DNA from: Burkholderiales bacterium
GTDB lineage: Bacteria; Pseudomonadota; Gammaproteobacteria; Burkholderiales; Casimicrobiaceae
Direction of reading: 5' to 3'
Assembly (NCBI GenBank): GCA_020851255.1
Contig: JADZDA010000038.1
Span: forward strand, 1 to 35,360
DNA: 35,360 bases
Both the position numbers and the translations under genes were made by a program. Positions 22,501 to 30,960 of the stretch are shown in pieces. The notes beneath the pieces are model-generated. The model did not search any database. It was not told the DNA's origin and saw only the letters and a list, made by a program, of their open reading frames with translations. Each line of letters opens with the position of its first letter. Positions within the stretch are counted from its first letter, which is position 1.

Positions 22501-25170
22501 ATGCCATTCGCACTCAAGGAGGCGACGCGCTCGATCGCGCTCGCGTTCGGTCTGGCGGCGCTGGTCGCGCCCGCCGCCCGGTCGGCCGACCTGAAGGTCG
22601 ACGTCACCGGCTCGAACATCAAGCGGGTCGAAGGGGAGACCGGCCAGCCGCTGCAGGTGGTCACGCGCGAGGAGATCGCCAACACCGGCGCGACCACGGC
22701 GATGGAGCTGCTCGACCGGATCGCCGTCAACAGCCCGGTCGGCAACTACACGCTGGGCAACGCGTTCGGCGACAGCGCGCGCATCGGGTTCTCCGGCGCG
22801 TCGTTGCGCGGACTGGGGTTCAAGTACACGCTGATCCTCCTCAACGGGCGGCGGATCGCCAACTACGCGCACGACGGCACCGCGGTCGACCTCAATACGA
22901 TTCCGCTGCCGGCGATCGAGCGCGTCGAGATCCTGAAGGACGGCGCGTCCGCGATCTACGGCACCGACGCGATCGGCGGCGTCATCAACTTCATCACGCG
23001 CACCGACTATCGGGGGGCCGAGGCGAGCGTCAACTACGGCGACACGTTCGACGGCGGCGCACGCGAGAAGAGCGTGACGGCGACGCTGGGCTTCGGAGAC
23101 CTCGCCAAGGACCGCTGGAACGCGTTCGTCTCGTTCCAGTACATGAAGCAGGAGGAGCTGCTGGGCGGCCAGCGTCCCTGGTCGCGGTCGTCCTATATCC
23201 CCGCGGAGGGCCTGGACTCGACGTCGGGCCGTTCGTTCCCGGCGAACGTCTTCATACCCGGCGTGGGCAACCGCAATCCGTTCTACCCGAACTGCGCGCC
23301 CTCGCTCGCCGCGGATCCGGACGTCTATCCGGGCCAGTGCCGGTTCGATCCCAATCCGTTCCTGGGCTCGCTGCCCGAGTCCGAGCGCTTCAACGTCGTC
23401 GCGCGCGGCGCGTTCCAGCTCCATAAGGACCACCAGCTCTTCGCCGAGGCGCTCTACGCGAAGAACGAGTACGTCTTCAACCTGCAGCCGGTGCCGATCA
23501 GCCAGGGCACGCTGTTCCCGTCGGCGGGACCGGACGCGCCGGGCTTCTTCCTGCCGCCGACCTCGCCGTACTACCCGCACGAATTCGCCGCGCAGTACGG
23601 GCTCGACGGCCAGCCGCTCAACATCCAGTGGCGCGCGTTCGACGCGGGATTCCGCTCGTCCACGACGACCGCCGAGCAGACGCGCATCGTCGCCGGTGCG
23701 AAGGGCAACGTGAAGGGCTGGGACTACGAGGCGGCGTACAGCTTCAACGAGAGCAAGGACGTCGACCACCTGAACGGCGGCTACCTGTCGCAGTCGCAAC
23801 TGCTGCCGCTGCTGAGCAGCGGGCTGGTCAATCCGTTCGCGCCGAACACGCCGGAGATCGTCTCGCAGCTCCGCGCGACCGCGATCCAGGCGGACGCGCG
23901 CTCGTCCAAGTCGACGGTCAACGCGTTCGACGCCAAGGTGTCCAACGAGGTGTTCAACCTGCCTGCCGGACCGGTCGCGGTGGCGATCGGCGGCGAGTGG
24001 CGCAAGGAGAAGTACGACTCGGTGTCGGCGGAGATCCTGTCGTCCGGCGACATCGTCGGCTACGGGACGTCGAGCCCGACGGTCTCGGGCAACCGCAAGG
24101 TCTACGCGTTCTTCGCCGAGGCGATCGTGCCGATCGTCAAGACGCTGGAATTGAACGCCGCGGTCCGTTACGACAACTACAGCGATTTCGGGTCGTCGAC
24201 CAATCCGAAGGTCTCGCTGCGCTGGCAGCCGACCAAGAACGCGCTGGTGCGCGCGTCCTACGGCACCGGGTTCCGGGCGCCGGCCTTGCCCGAGCTGTAT
24301 CAGCCCCAGGTGACGACCAACACCCAGCCGGGACTCTCCGACCCGGTGCGCTGTCCGATCACCAACGACCAGGTCAACGACTGCGTCACCCAGTTCACCA
24401 GCATCCAGGGCGGCAATCCGAACCTGAAGCCCGAGGAGTCGAAGCAGTGGTCGATCGGGGCGGTCGTCGAGCCGCTCGATGGGCTCTCGCTGGGCGTCGA
24501 CTGGTTCAACATCAAGCTCAAGGACCAGATCGGGCTGCTCAATTCCGCGGCGATCCTGGGCGATCTCGACCAGTTCGGCCAGTTCGTCACGCGCGGTCCG
24601 ACGCAGCCGGAATTCCCGACGTTGCCCGGACCGATCACCGCGATCACGACCGTCTACACGAATCTCGGCGAGACGCGCATCGAAGGCATCGACATCGACG
24701 CGCGTTACCGGACCCCGGCGACCAAGGTCGGCCGCTTCCGCCTGGGTCTGCAGGGCACGTACTACAGGAAGTACGACATCCAGCAGATCGACGGGACCTT
24801 CGCCGGACAGGTCGGCCTGTATTCGGGCATCGGCGGTGCGATCAATCGCTGGCGGCATTACGCGTCGCTCGACTGGGAATACGGACCCTGGGGCGCGACG
24901 CTGGGTCAGACGTTCATGCTGGGCTACACCGACGCCAATCCCGACGTCGACGGCAATCCGCGTCGCGTCGGCAATTACGACATCTACGACCTGCAGGGTC
25001 GCTACACCGGCATCAAGAACCTGACCGTCTCGCTCGGCATCAAGAACCTGTTCGACCGCGCGCCGCCGTTCACCAACCAGACGTTCACGTTCCAGAACGG
25101 CTACGACCCGTCGTACGCCGATCCGCGTGGCGCGTTCTGGTACGCGTCGGTCGGCTACAAGTTCTTCTGA
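22501..25170 (+). CDS. TonB-dependent outer membrane receptor (889 aa)
   Basis: This is an outer membrane gated channel for uptake of a scarce ligand, driven by TonB. A signal peptide (1-29, ending ARSAD) is followed by the plug domain (about 33-165), with VTGSNIKR, QPLQVVTREEIANTGATTAMELL, LRGLGFKYTLILLNGRRI, VERVEILKDGASAIYGTDAIGGVIN split across 131-158. The long barrel contains RASYGTGFRAPALPELYQP and NPNLKPEESKQWSIG, the TonB-boxC-type features, and ends SVGYKFF with a terminal phenylalanine. GGGGG lies upstream of the ATG. No STN signalling domain is present. The ligand is not evident; siderophores, vitamins, sugars and peptides are all possible. Confidence 0.95.
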   Translation: MPFALKEATRSIALAFGLAALVAPAARSADLKVDVTGSNIKRVEGETGQPLQVVTREEIANTGATTAMELLDRIAVNSPVGNYTLGNAFGDSARIGFSGASLRGLGFKYTLILLNGRRIANYAHDGTAVDLNTIPLPAIERVEILKDGASAIYGTDAIGGVINFITRTDYRGAEASVNYGDTFDGGAREKSVTATLGFGDLAKDRWNAFVSFQYMKQEELLGGQRPWSRSSYIPAEGLDSTSGRSFPANVFIPGVGNRNPFYPNCAPSLAADPDVYPGQCRFDPNPFLGSLPESERFNVVARGAFQLHKDHQLFAEALYAKNEYVFNLQPVPISQGTLFPSAGPDAPGFFLPPTSPYYPHEFAAQYGLDGQPLNIQWRAFDAGFRSSTTTAEQTRIVAGAKGNVKGWDYEAAYSFNESKDVDHLNGGYLSQSQLLPLLSSGLVNPFAPNTPEIVSQLRATAIQADARSSKSTVNAFDAKVSNEVFNLPAGPVAVAIGGEWRKEKYDSVSAEILSSGDIVGYGTSSPTVSGNRKVYAFFAEAIVPIVKTLELNAAVRYDNYSDFGSSTNPKVSLRWQPTKNALVRASYGTGFRAPALPELYQPQVTTNTQPGLSDPVRCPITNDQVNDCVTQFTSIQGGNPNLKPEESKQWSIGAVVEPLDGLSLGVDWFNIKLKDQIGLLNSAAILGDLDQFGQFVTRGPTQPEFPTLPGPITAITTVYTNLGETRIEGIDIDARYRTPATKVGRFRLGLQGTYYRKYDIQQIDGTFAGQVGLYSGIGGAINRWRHYASLDWEYGPWGATLGQTFMLGYTDANPDVDGNPRRVGNYDIYDLQGRYTGIKNLTVSLGIKNLFDRAPPFTNQTFTFQNGYDPSYADPRGAFWYASVGYKFF

Positions 25171-25186
25171 CCGGCCGGGTTCGGCC

Positions 25187-25212
25187 CCCTCTCCCCGCTC
25201 GCGGGGAGAGGG
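25187..25212. terminator. Strong GC hairpin after the TonB-receptor gene
   Basis: CCCTCTCCCCG (25187-25197) pairs perfectly with CGGGGAGAGGG (25202-25212) across a 4-base loop, then GATGGGGTGAGGG follows. This lies in the 71-base gap between two convergent genes and can act as a terminator or mRNA-end stabiliser, although no T-run follows. The same kind of CCCTCTCCC hairpin with the GGGTGAGGG tail is common between genes of many high-GC proteobacteria. Confidence 0.5.
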
Positions 25213-25241
25213 ATGGGGTGAGGGCCGCACTCCCAGACGGA

Positions 25242-26462
25242 TCAGAACAGCGACGCCTGCCGGCCGCCGTCGCGCGCCGGTGGACGGAACTGCGAACGGT
25301 CGAGCGGCTCTCGCTCCCGGTCGCCTTTCAAGCCGAGCCGCGCGCACGCGAGCTCGAACCGGCGCGCGATGAGATCGGCGTACGGACCTAGGCCGCGCAT
25401 CCGCTCGCCGAACCGTGCGCGGTAGTCGCGTCCGTCGCGCAGGTCGTGCACGATGTTCATCACATGACCGGCCCGGTCGCGGTAGTGGGTCTCGAGCCAG
25501 TCGCGGAACAGCGGCGCGACCTCGCGCGGCAGGCGCAGCATGATCCAGCCCGCGCTCGTCGCGCCCGCGGCGCCGGCCGCCTCGAGGATCGACTCGATCT
25601 CGCGATCGTTGAGCTGGGGGATGACCGGCGCGACCATCACACCGGCGGGCACGCCCGAGCGGGCGAGTTCGCGCAGCGCCGCTATCCGCCGCGCCGGCGC
25701 GCTCGCCCGCGGCTCCATCCGCCGGGCGAGATCGGCGTCCAGCGTCGTCACCGACAGGCAGACGCGCGCGAGCCCGCGCCGCGCCATCGGCGCGATCAGG
25801 TCGAGATCGCGCAGCACCAGCGCGTTCTTGGTGACGATCGAGTACGGGTGCGAGGTCTCGGCGAACACCTCGAGGATCGAGCGGGTGATCCGCCAGTCGC
25901 GCTCGATCGGCTGGTACGGGTCGGTGTTCGTGCCCAGCGCGATCGGATCGCAGGCGTAGCCCGGGCGGGAGAGTTCGTCGCGCAGCAGCTTCGCGGCGTC
26001 GGGTTTCGCGTAGAGCTTGGTCTCGAAGTCGAGGCCGGGCGAGTGATCGAGATACGCATGCGACGGCCGGGCGTAGCAATAGACACAGCCGTGCTCGCAG
26101 CCCTGGTAGGGATTGATCGACTGCGTGAACGGGATGTCGGGCGAAGCGTTGCGCGTGACGATCGTGCGGGCGGGCTGGATCGTGACGGTCGTGCGGACCT
26201 GGCGGCCGGCGTCCGCGGTGTCCGGACACACCGCGACGGCGGCGCTGTCGCCCGCCGTGTCGGGCCGAGGATCCCGCGGCGCTGCGGCCCAGCCGTCGTC
26301 GAAGGCCTCGCGGCGTTCGGCGTGGTAACGGTTGTCCGGGTTGTAGGTCGCCCCGCGTCCGCGCCGCGCGCCGTGCGTCGAGGCGTGCGCTCCGGCGTCG
26401 AGCGGCGGCCCGGTCCGGGCCTCGGTCGCCGGAGCGGAGGGGTGGGAGTCGCGCCGGGGCAT
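25242..26462 (-). CDS. PA0069 family radical SAM protein (406 aa)
   Basis: This radical S-adenosylmethionine enzyme has a CxxxCxxC cluster motif in GCEHGCVYCYARPSH. Other PA0069-family marks are GRGATYNPDNRY near the N-terminus, DDGW, SPDIPFTQSINPYQG just before the cysteines, ALGTNTDPYQP, YSIVTKNALVLRDLD, VCLSVTTLD and PVIPQLND. The family is distantly related to spore photoproduct lyase-like enzymes; its reaction is not known. ATG 26462 is taken as start; a GTG at 26513, adjoining the large palindrome, would add 17 residues. It diverges from the sulfhydrylase gene. Confidence 0.9.
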   Translation of the reverse strand: MPRRDSHPSAPATEARTGPPLDAGAHASTHGARRGRGATYNPDNRYHAERREAFDDGWAAAPRDPRPDTAGDSAAVAVCPDTADAGRQVRTTVTIQPARTIVTRNASPDIPFTQSINPYQGCEHGCVYCYARPSHAYLDHSPGLDFETKLYAKPDAAKLLRDELSRPGYACDPIALGTNTDPYQPIERDWRITRSILEVFAETSHPYSIVTKNALVLRDLDLIAPMARRGLARVCLSVTTLDADLARRMEPRASAPARRIAALRELARSGVPAGVMVAPVIPQLNDREIESILEAAGAAGATSAGWIMLRLPREVAPLFRDWLETHYRDRAGHVMNIVHDLRDGRDYRARFGERMRGLGPYADLIARRFELACARLGLKGDREREPLDRSQFRPPARDGGRQASLF

Positions 26463-26514
26463 CGCTTGGTCGGGGGTGACGGGGACAGCCGGGCTTGCGT
26501 TACCATTATGCACC

Positions 26515-26536
26515 GGATCGAACGATCGTTCGATCC
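26515..26536. promoter_or_regulatory. Perfect 22-base palindrome in a divergent region
   Basis: GGATCGAACGA (26515-26525) is followed at once by its exact reverse complement TCGTTCGATCC (26526-26536). It lies between the radical SAM gene and the sulfhydrylase gene, about 40 bases ahead of the latter's GTG. As DNA it is a large operator candidate; as RNA it would make a 9-base stem with a GATC loop in the leader of the sulfhydrylase mRNA. Which of these applies is not known. Confidence 0.6.
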
Positions 26537-26575
26537 GCCCGACCGCCGACGCCGCCCGCGCCTCCGACGACGCCC

Positions 26576-27892
26576 GTGAGCCGACCCAAGACCCACCGGT
26601 TCGACACGCTCTCGCTGCACGCGGGCGCGCGTCCCGATCCGGCCACCGGTGCGCGCGCGACGCCGATCTACCAGTCGGCGTCGTTCGTCTTTCCCGACAG
26701 CGACCACGCGGCCGCGCTCTTCAACATGGAGCGCGCCGGCCACGTCTACTCGCGGATCAGCAATCCGACCTGCGCGGTGCTCGAGGAGCGGATCGCCGCG
26801 CTCGAAGGCGGCGTCGGCGCGATCGCGACCGCGAGCGGACAGGCGGCGCTGCACCTCGCGATCGTCACGCTGATGGGCGCGGGCGCGCACATCGTCGCCT
26901 CGCGCGCGCTCTACGGCGGTTCGCACAACCTGCTCGACTACACGCTGCCGCGCTTCGGCATCGCCACGACCTTCGTCGATCCGCGCGATCCCGACGCGTG
27001 GCGCGCGGCGGTGCGTCCGCAGACGCGCCTCTTTTTCGGCGAGACGCTCGGCAATCCGGGGCTCGACGTCCTCGACATCCCGACGGTTTCCGCGATCGCG
27101 CACGAGCACGGCGTGCCGCTGCTCGTCGACTCGACGTTCACCACACCCTGGCTCGTCCGCCCGTTCGAGCATGGCGCCGACCTCGTGTTCCACTCGGCGA
27201 CCAAATTCCTGTCGGGGCACGGCGTGGTCATCGGCGGGCTGCTGGTCGACGCCGGCACGTTCGACTGGGAGGGACGCGACGCGAGCCCGGCCGCCGCCGG
27301 CAGGGTCCCCACGCTCGCGGAGCCGTACGCCGGGTTCCACTCGATGACCTTCACCGAGGAGTCGACGACCGCGGCGTTCCTGCTGCGCGCGCGGCGCGAG
27401 GGACTGCGCGACTTCGGCGCGTGCATGGCGCCGATGACCGCCTGGCAGATCCTGCAAGGCATCGAGACGCTGCCGATCCGGATGGAGAAGCACGTGGCGA
27501 ACGCCCGGCGTGTCGTCGCATTCCTGCGCGAGCATCCGATGGTCGCCGGCGTCGGCTATCCGGAGTTGCCCGACCATCCCGACCACGCGCTCGCGCGAAA
27601 ACTCCTGCCGCGCGGTTGCGGCGCGGTGTTCGCCGTCGACCTGAAGGCGACGCGTGATCAGGGGCGCCGGTTCATCGAGACGCTGAAGCTCTTCTCGCAC
27701 CTCGCCAACGTCGGCGATGCCAAATCGCTGGTCATCCATCCGGCGTCGACGACGCATTTCCGGATGTCGGCCGCCGATCTCGTGCGCGCCGGCATCACCG
27801 AGGGCACGATCCGGCTGTCGATCGGCCTCGAAGATGCCGACGACCTGATCGAGGATCTCTCGCGCGCCCTCCACGCCGCGGGCAAGGGTTGA
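26576..27892 (+). CDS. metY: O-acetylhomoserine sulfhydrylase-like PLP enzyme (438 aa)
   Basis: This Cys/Met-metabolism PLP enzyme makes homocysteine directly from activated homoserine and sulfide. PLP-fold marks are YSRISNPT (58-65, phosphate-binding Tyr/Arg from the neighbouring subunit), ASGQAALHLA, and the PLP lysine K210 in SATKFLSGHG. Near the C-terminus SLVIHPASTTH is shared by the family. The length (438) and FETLxLHAG-like opening favour the O-acetylhomoserine type (MetY) over the shorter O-succinylhomoserine type (MetZ), but acyl specificity cannot be proven. Start GTG 26576 gives the family N-terminus. The stop overlaps the ATG of the hydrolase (TGATG). Confidence 0.87.
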   Translation: MSRPKTHRFDTLSLHAGARPDPATGARATPIYQSASFVFPDSDHAAALFNMERAGHVYSRISNPTCAVLEERIAALEGGVGAIATASGQAALHLAIVTLMGAGAHIVASRALYGGSHNLLDYTLPRFGIATTFVDPRDPDAWRAAVRPQTRLFFGETLGNPGLDVLDIPTVSAIAHEHGVPLLVDSTFTTPWLVRPFEHGADLVFHSATKFLSGHGVVIGGLLVDAGTFDWEGRDASPAAAGRVPTLAEPYAGFHSMTFTEESTTAAFLLRARREGLRDFGACMAPMTAWQILQGIETLPIRMEKHVANARRVVAFLREHPMVAGVGYPELPDHPDHALARKLLPRGCGAVFAVDLKATRDQGRRFIETLKLFSHLANVGDAKSLVIHPASTTHFRMSAADLVRAGITEGTIRLSIGLEDADDLIEDLSRALHAAGKG

Positions 27893-28689
27893 TGCGGCTC
27901 TCCGTCGACGGGCACGAGGTCTACGCGTACACCGGCACGCGCCCGGTCGATCCGGCCGCGCCGGCGATCGTGTTCGTCCACGGCGCGGCGAACGATCATT
28001 CGGTCTGGGCTTTGCAGTCGCGCTATTTCGCGCACCACGGGCACGGCGTGCTCGCGGTCGACCTGCCCGGCCACGGACGCAGCGGCGGCCCCGCGCTCGC
28101 GTCGGTCGAGGCGATCGGCGACTGGATCGCGCGGCTGCTCGACTCGGCCGGACTCGCGCGCGCGACGCTGGTCGGTCACTCGCTGGGCTCGCTCACGGCA
28201 CTGTCGTGCGCGGCGCGGCACCCTGCGCGCGTCGCCGCGATCGCGCTCGTCGGACCGGCGGTGCCGATGCCGGTGAGCGAGGCGTTGCTCGCCGCAGCGA
28301 AAGCGGACGACCATCTCGCCTACGAGCTCATCAACGGCTGGTCGGTGAGCGCGGGCAAGCAACTGGGCGGTAACACCGTGCCGGGCATGTGGCTCCTCGG
28401 CGGGACGATACGGCTGATGGAGCGCACACCGCCGGGCGTGCTCCACACCGACCTGGCCGCGTGCAACGACTGGCAGGGTGGGCTCGCCGCGGCGGCGGCG
28501 GTGCGCTGCCCGTCGCTGGTCGTGCTGGGCGCGCGCGACCTGATGGCGCCGCCGCGCGGCGCGAAGGACCTGATCGGCGCGCTGGCCGGCGTCGAGATCG
28601 TGAACCTGCCCGACTGCGGCCACGCGATGATGGCCGAGCAGCCGGACGCGGTGCTCGACGCGCTGCGGGCGTTCTTGCGCAGCGCCTGA
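27892..28689 (+). CDS. Alpha/beta hydrolase (265 aa)
   Basis: This alpha/beta-hydrolase fold protein has oxyanion region VHGAAND (29-35), nucleophile S97 in GHSLGS, acid D216 in GARDLMAP and H244 in DCGHAMM. It could be an esterase, lactonase or C-C hydrolase. The ATG at 27892 overlaps the preceding sulfhydrylase stop by one base, and AAGGG precedes it, so the two are co-translated; a role linked to homoserine esters is conceivable but not shown. Confidence 0.85.
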   Translation: MRLSVDGHEVYAYTGTRPVDPAAPAIVFVHGAANDHSVWALQSRYFAHHGHGVLAVDLPGHGRSGGPALASVEAIGDWIARLLDSAGLARATLVGHSLGSLTALSCAARHPARVAAIALVGPAVPMPVSEALLAAAKADDHLAYELINGWSVSAGKQLGGNTVPGMWLLGGTIRLMERTPPGVLHTDLAACNDWQGGLAAAAAVRCPSLVVLGARDLMAPPRGAKDLIGALAGVEIVNLPDCGHAMMAEQPDAVLDALRAFLRSA

Positions 28690-28702
28690 CCGCGCCGGGA
28701 CC

Positions 28703-29476
28703 GTGACCGACGATCCTTCGGCACAGACGTCGCTGACCCCGCCGGTCCGCGGGGTCGGCGCGCTCGCCCCGCTGCGCTGGCTCGCCGCCGGCGCGGCGGA
28801 TTTGCGCGAGCATCCATTGCCGAGTTTCTTCTACGGCGCCTGCTTCGCGGTCATGGGCTGGCTGGTGGTCGTCGTGTTCGAGCAGGCGACCGCCTACGTC
28901 TCGTCGCTGGTCACCGGGTTCTTCCTCGTCGGGCCGTTCCTCGCGACCGGGCTCTACGCGCTGTCGCGCGCCCGCGCGCGCGGCGAACCGGTCCGCCTCG
29001 CGCCGACACTCGATGCGTGGCGCCCGAACGTCGGCGCGATCGGCGTGTTCGCGATCGTGCTCGCGGTGATCCTGCTCGTCTGGGCGCGCGCGTCGCTGGT
29101 CGTGTTCGCGCTGTTCTACACGAGCGAGATGCCGACGGTGGACGGCTTCCTGGCGCAGGTCCTCAAGCCGTCGAACCTCGAGTTCCTCGTCGCCTACGCG
29201 TGCGTGGGCGGGTTCTTCGCGCTGCTCGTGCTCGCGATCAGCGCGGTGTCGGTGCCGATGATGCTCGACCGCGGCACCGACGGTGTGGTCGCGGTGCTGA
29301 CCAGCGCGAAGGTGTTCGCGGCCAACCCGCTGCCGATCGCGGTCTGGGGAGCGCTGATCGTGGCCGTCGTCGCCGCCGGGTTCGCGGCGTACTTCGTCGG
29401 GCTCGTCGTCGCCGTGCCGCTGATCGGGCACGCGACCTGGCACGCCTACGTCGATCTCGTCGGACCGGCGTCCTGA
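28703..29476 (+). CDS. DUF2189 integral membrane protein, second copy (257 aa)
   Basis: This is a paralogue of the protein at 17721-18524 with the same layout: LAAGAADLREHPLPSFFYG, helix pair, GFFLVGPFLATGLYALSRARARG, LAPTLDAW, SVPMMLDRGTDGVVAVLTS and terminal GHATWHAYVD. About six transmembrane helices are visible. Start GTG 28703 lies 13 bases after the hydrolase stop, so it may be the last gene of the metY transcript. Function unknown. Confidence 0.85.
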   Translation: MTDDPSAQTSLTPPVRGVGALAPLRWLAAGAADLREHPLPSFFYGACFAVMGWLVVVVFEQATAYVSSLVTGFFLVGPFLATGLYALSRARARGEPVRLAPTLDAWRPNVGAIGVFAIVLAVILLVWARASLVVFALFYTSEMPTVDGFLAQVLKPSNLEFLVAYACVGGFFALLVLAISAVSVPMMLDRGTDGVVAVLTSAKVFAANPLPIAVWGALIVAVVAAGFAAYFVGLVVAVPLIGHATWHAYVDLVGPAS

Positions 29477-29489
29477 GCTCGATCGGCCG

Positions 29490-30041
29490 CTACACGCGCC
29501 ACTTGATCGAGCAGCCGATCGACGCGTGCTGGACCGCCGGCGCGGCGCCGCCGCGCGCGATCGCGAGCATCGCCTCGACCAGCTCGCGGCGATTGCCCAC
29601 CTTGGGCGAACGACCGGCGTCGTCGAGCCGCCCCCGGTAGACGAGCCGCAGGTTCCGGTCGTAGCCGAAGAAGTCCGGCGTGCACACCGCCCCGTAGGCC
29701 TTCGCGACCGATTGCGTGGCGTCCATCACATAGGGGAATCCGAAGGCGTGGCGCTTCGCGACGAGGGCCATGTTCTCGAACGAGTCCTCCGGGTACAGCG
29801 CCGGATCGTTGCTCATGATCGCGACCGCGCCGACGCCGGCCGCCGAGAGTTCCTTCATGTCGCGTGGCAGCTTGTCGACGATCGCCTGGACATACGGGCA
29901 GTGGTTGCAGATGAACATCACGACCAGCCCGTTCGGCCCGCTGACCGACCCGAGCGTGTGGCGGCGTCCGTCGACGCCGGGCAGTTCGAAGTCGACCGCG
30001 GGCGCCCCGGTCGACGGTGCGGGTGTGGTGAGGCTGGCCAT
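29490..30041 (-). CDS. Thioredoxin-like / AhpC-TSA family protein (183 aa)
   Basis: This thioredoxin-fold protein has redox pair C45 and C48 in VMFICNHCPYVQ, a hallmark of the peroxiredoxin-like group annotated as thioredoxin family proteins. Other marks are DFELPGVDGRRHTL, AIMSNDPALYPEDSFENM, AYGAVCTPDFFGYD and LVYRGRLDD. There is no signal peptide, so it is cytoplasmic. GGGAG precedes ATG 30041. It likely reduces disulfides or peroxides; the partner is unknown. It ends 13 bases from the convergent DUF2189 gene and diverges from the next acetyltransferase. Confidence 0.9.
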   Translation of the reverse strand: MASLTTPAPSTGAPAVDFELPGVDGRRHTLGSVSGPNGLVVMFICNHCPYVQAIVDKLPRDMKELSAAGVGAVAIMSNDPALYPEDSFENMALVAKRHAFGFPYVMDATQSVAKAYGAVCTPDFFGYDRNLRLVYRGRLDDAGRSPKVGNRRELVEAMLAIARGGAAPAVQHASIGCSIKWRV

Positions 30042-30123
30042 GGCGGAGACTCCCTGCGCGCTGTCGTGGCAGAATCGTAGCACCCGCACCCTGTGCGCGA
30101 CCGTGCGTGCGGCCTGGAACGCC

Positions 30124-30960
30124 ATGACCGTCCGTTTCCACGACACGCCCGCCGAATTCGCCGCCGCGGCACGCGAGGTGACATCGCGCTCGCCGGCCTC
30201 GGAGGTCTTCGTCGCGGCGTGGTGCGCGGGACTCGAGCGCCACCCGCCGGCGCCCGGCGTCCCGCTGCTGTTCGCTACAGCGACCGTCGGCGCCGAGCGC
30301 GCGCTGGCGATGCAGCACGGGCCCAACCCGGTGCTGCTCGAGGCCAGCGACCCGGGCGCCGCCGCCGAAATCGCGAGGGCGCTGGTCGCGCGCCGCTGGG
30401 ACGTGCCGGGAGTGCTGGGCGGCGAGCCCGCGTGCGAGGCGTTCGCCGGCGTCTGGTGCGCCCTTACGGCTACGCGTCCGGTCGTGCACGCGCGCCTGCG
30501 CCATCACCTGCTCGATCGCGTCGAGGCGACGGCCGAAGCACCCGGCGCGATGCGGCCGGCGACACGCGACGATTTCGACTGGCTCGTCGAGGCGCTGGCG
30601 GCGTTCGAGACGGAGGCGCGCATCCCGCCGCCGCCGCAGGGTGCCGCGCGACTCGTATCCGAACGGCTCGCCGACGACCGGTTCCGGATCTGGGACGACG
30701 GCGGACCGGTATCGTTCTGCGGCGCCAATCCGGTCGGTGACGCGGCGCGGATCGGACCGGTATGGACACCGCGCGCGCTCCGCCGCCGTGGCTACGCGAC
30801 CGCGCTCGTCGCCGAGGCGTCGCGCGAACGGCTCGCGCGCGGCGCGGCGCGGCTTTTCCTCGTCACCGACATCGCGAACCCGACGTCCAACGCGATCTAC
30901 GCGCGGATCGGCTACCGGCCGCTGGCCGATGCGGTCGACCTGCGCTTCGTTCCGGCGTGA
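30124..30960 (+). CDS. GNAT family N-acetyltransferase (278 aa)
   Basis: This two-part acetyltransferase has a variable N-terminal half (about 1-135) and a C-terminal GNAT domain with GPVWTPRALRRRGYATALVAEASRE spread over 217-241, then LFLVTDIANPTSNAIYARIGYRPL, where the NxxSNxxYxRIGY pattern is typical. The substrate is unknown. ATG 30124 is the only good start near the divergent promoter. Its stop overlaps the GTG of rsmE (GTGA), so the two are translationally coupled. Confidence 0.87.
   Translation: MTVRFHDTPAEFAAAAREVTSRSPASEVFVAAWCAGLERHPPAPGVPLLFATATVGAERALAMQHGPNPVLLEASDPGAAAEIARALVARRWDVPGVLGGEPACEAFAGVWCALTATRPVVHARLRHHLLDRVEATAEAPGAMRPATRDDFDWLVEALAAFETEARIPPPPQGAARLVSERLADDRFRIWDDGGPVSFCGANPVGDAARIGPVWTPRALRRRGYATALVAEASRERLARGAARLFLVTDIANPTSNAIYARIGYRPLADAVDLRFVPA

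Noticed and set aside
25187-25212. Canonical intrinsic terminator
   Set aside because: The stem is strong but no T-run follows, so it is listed only as a moderate-confidence terminator or stabiliser.
22495-26229. Very long minus-strand open frame opposite the TonB receptor and across the radical SAM gene
   Set aside because: Arg/Val/Asp/Gly-rich with no family resemblance over the receptor; it is the antisense shadow expected in GC-rich DNA, and the plus-strand receptor reading is unmistakable.
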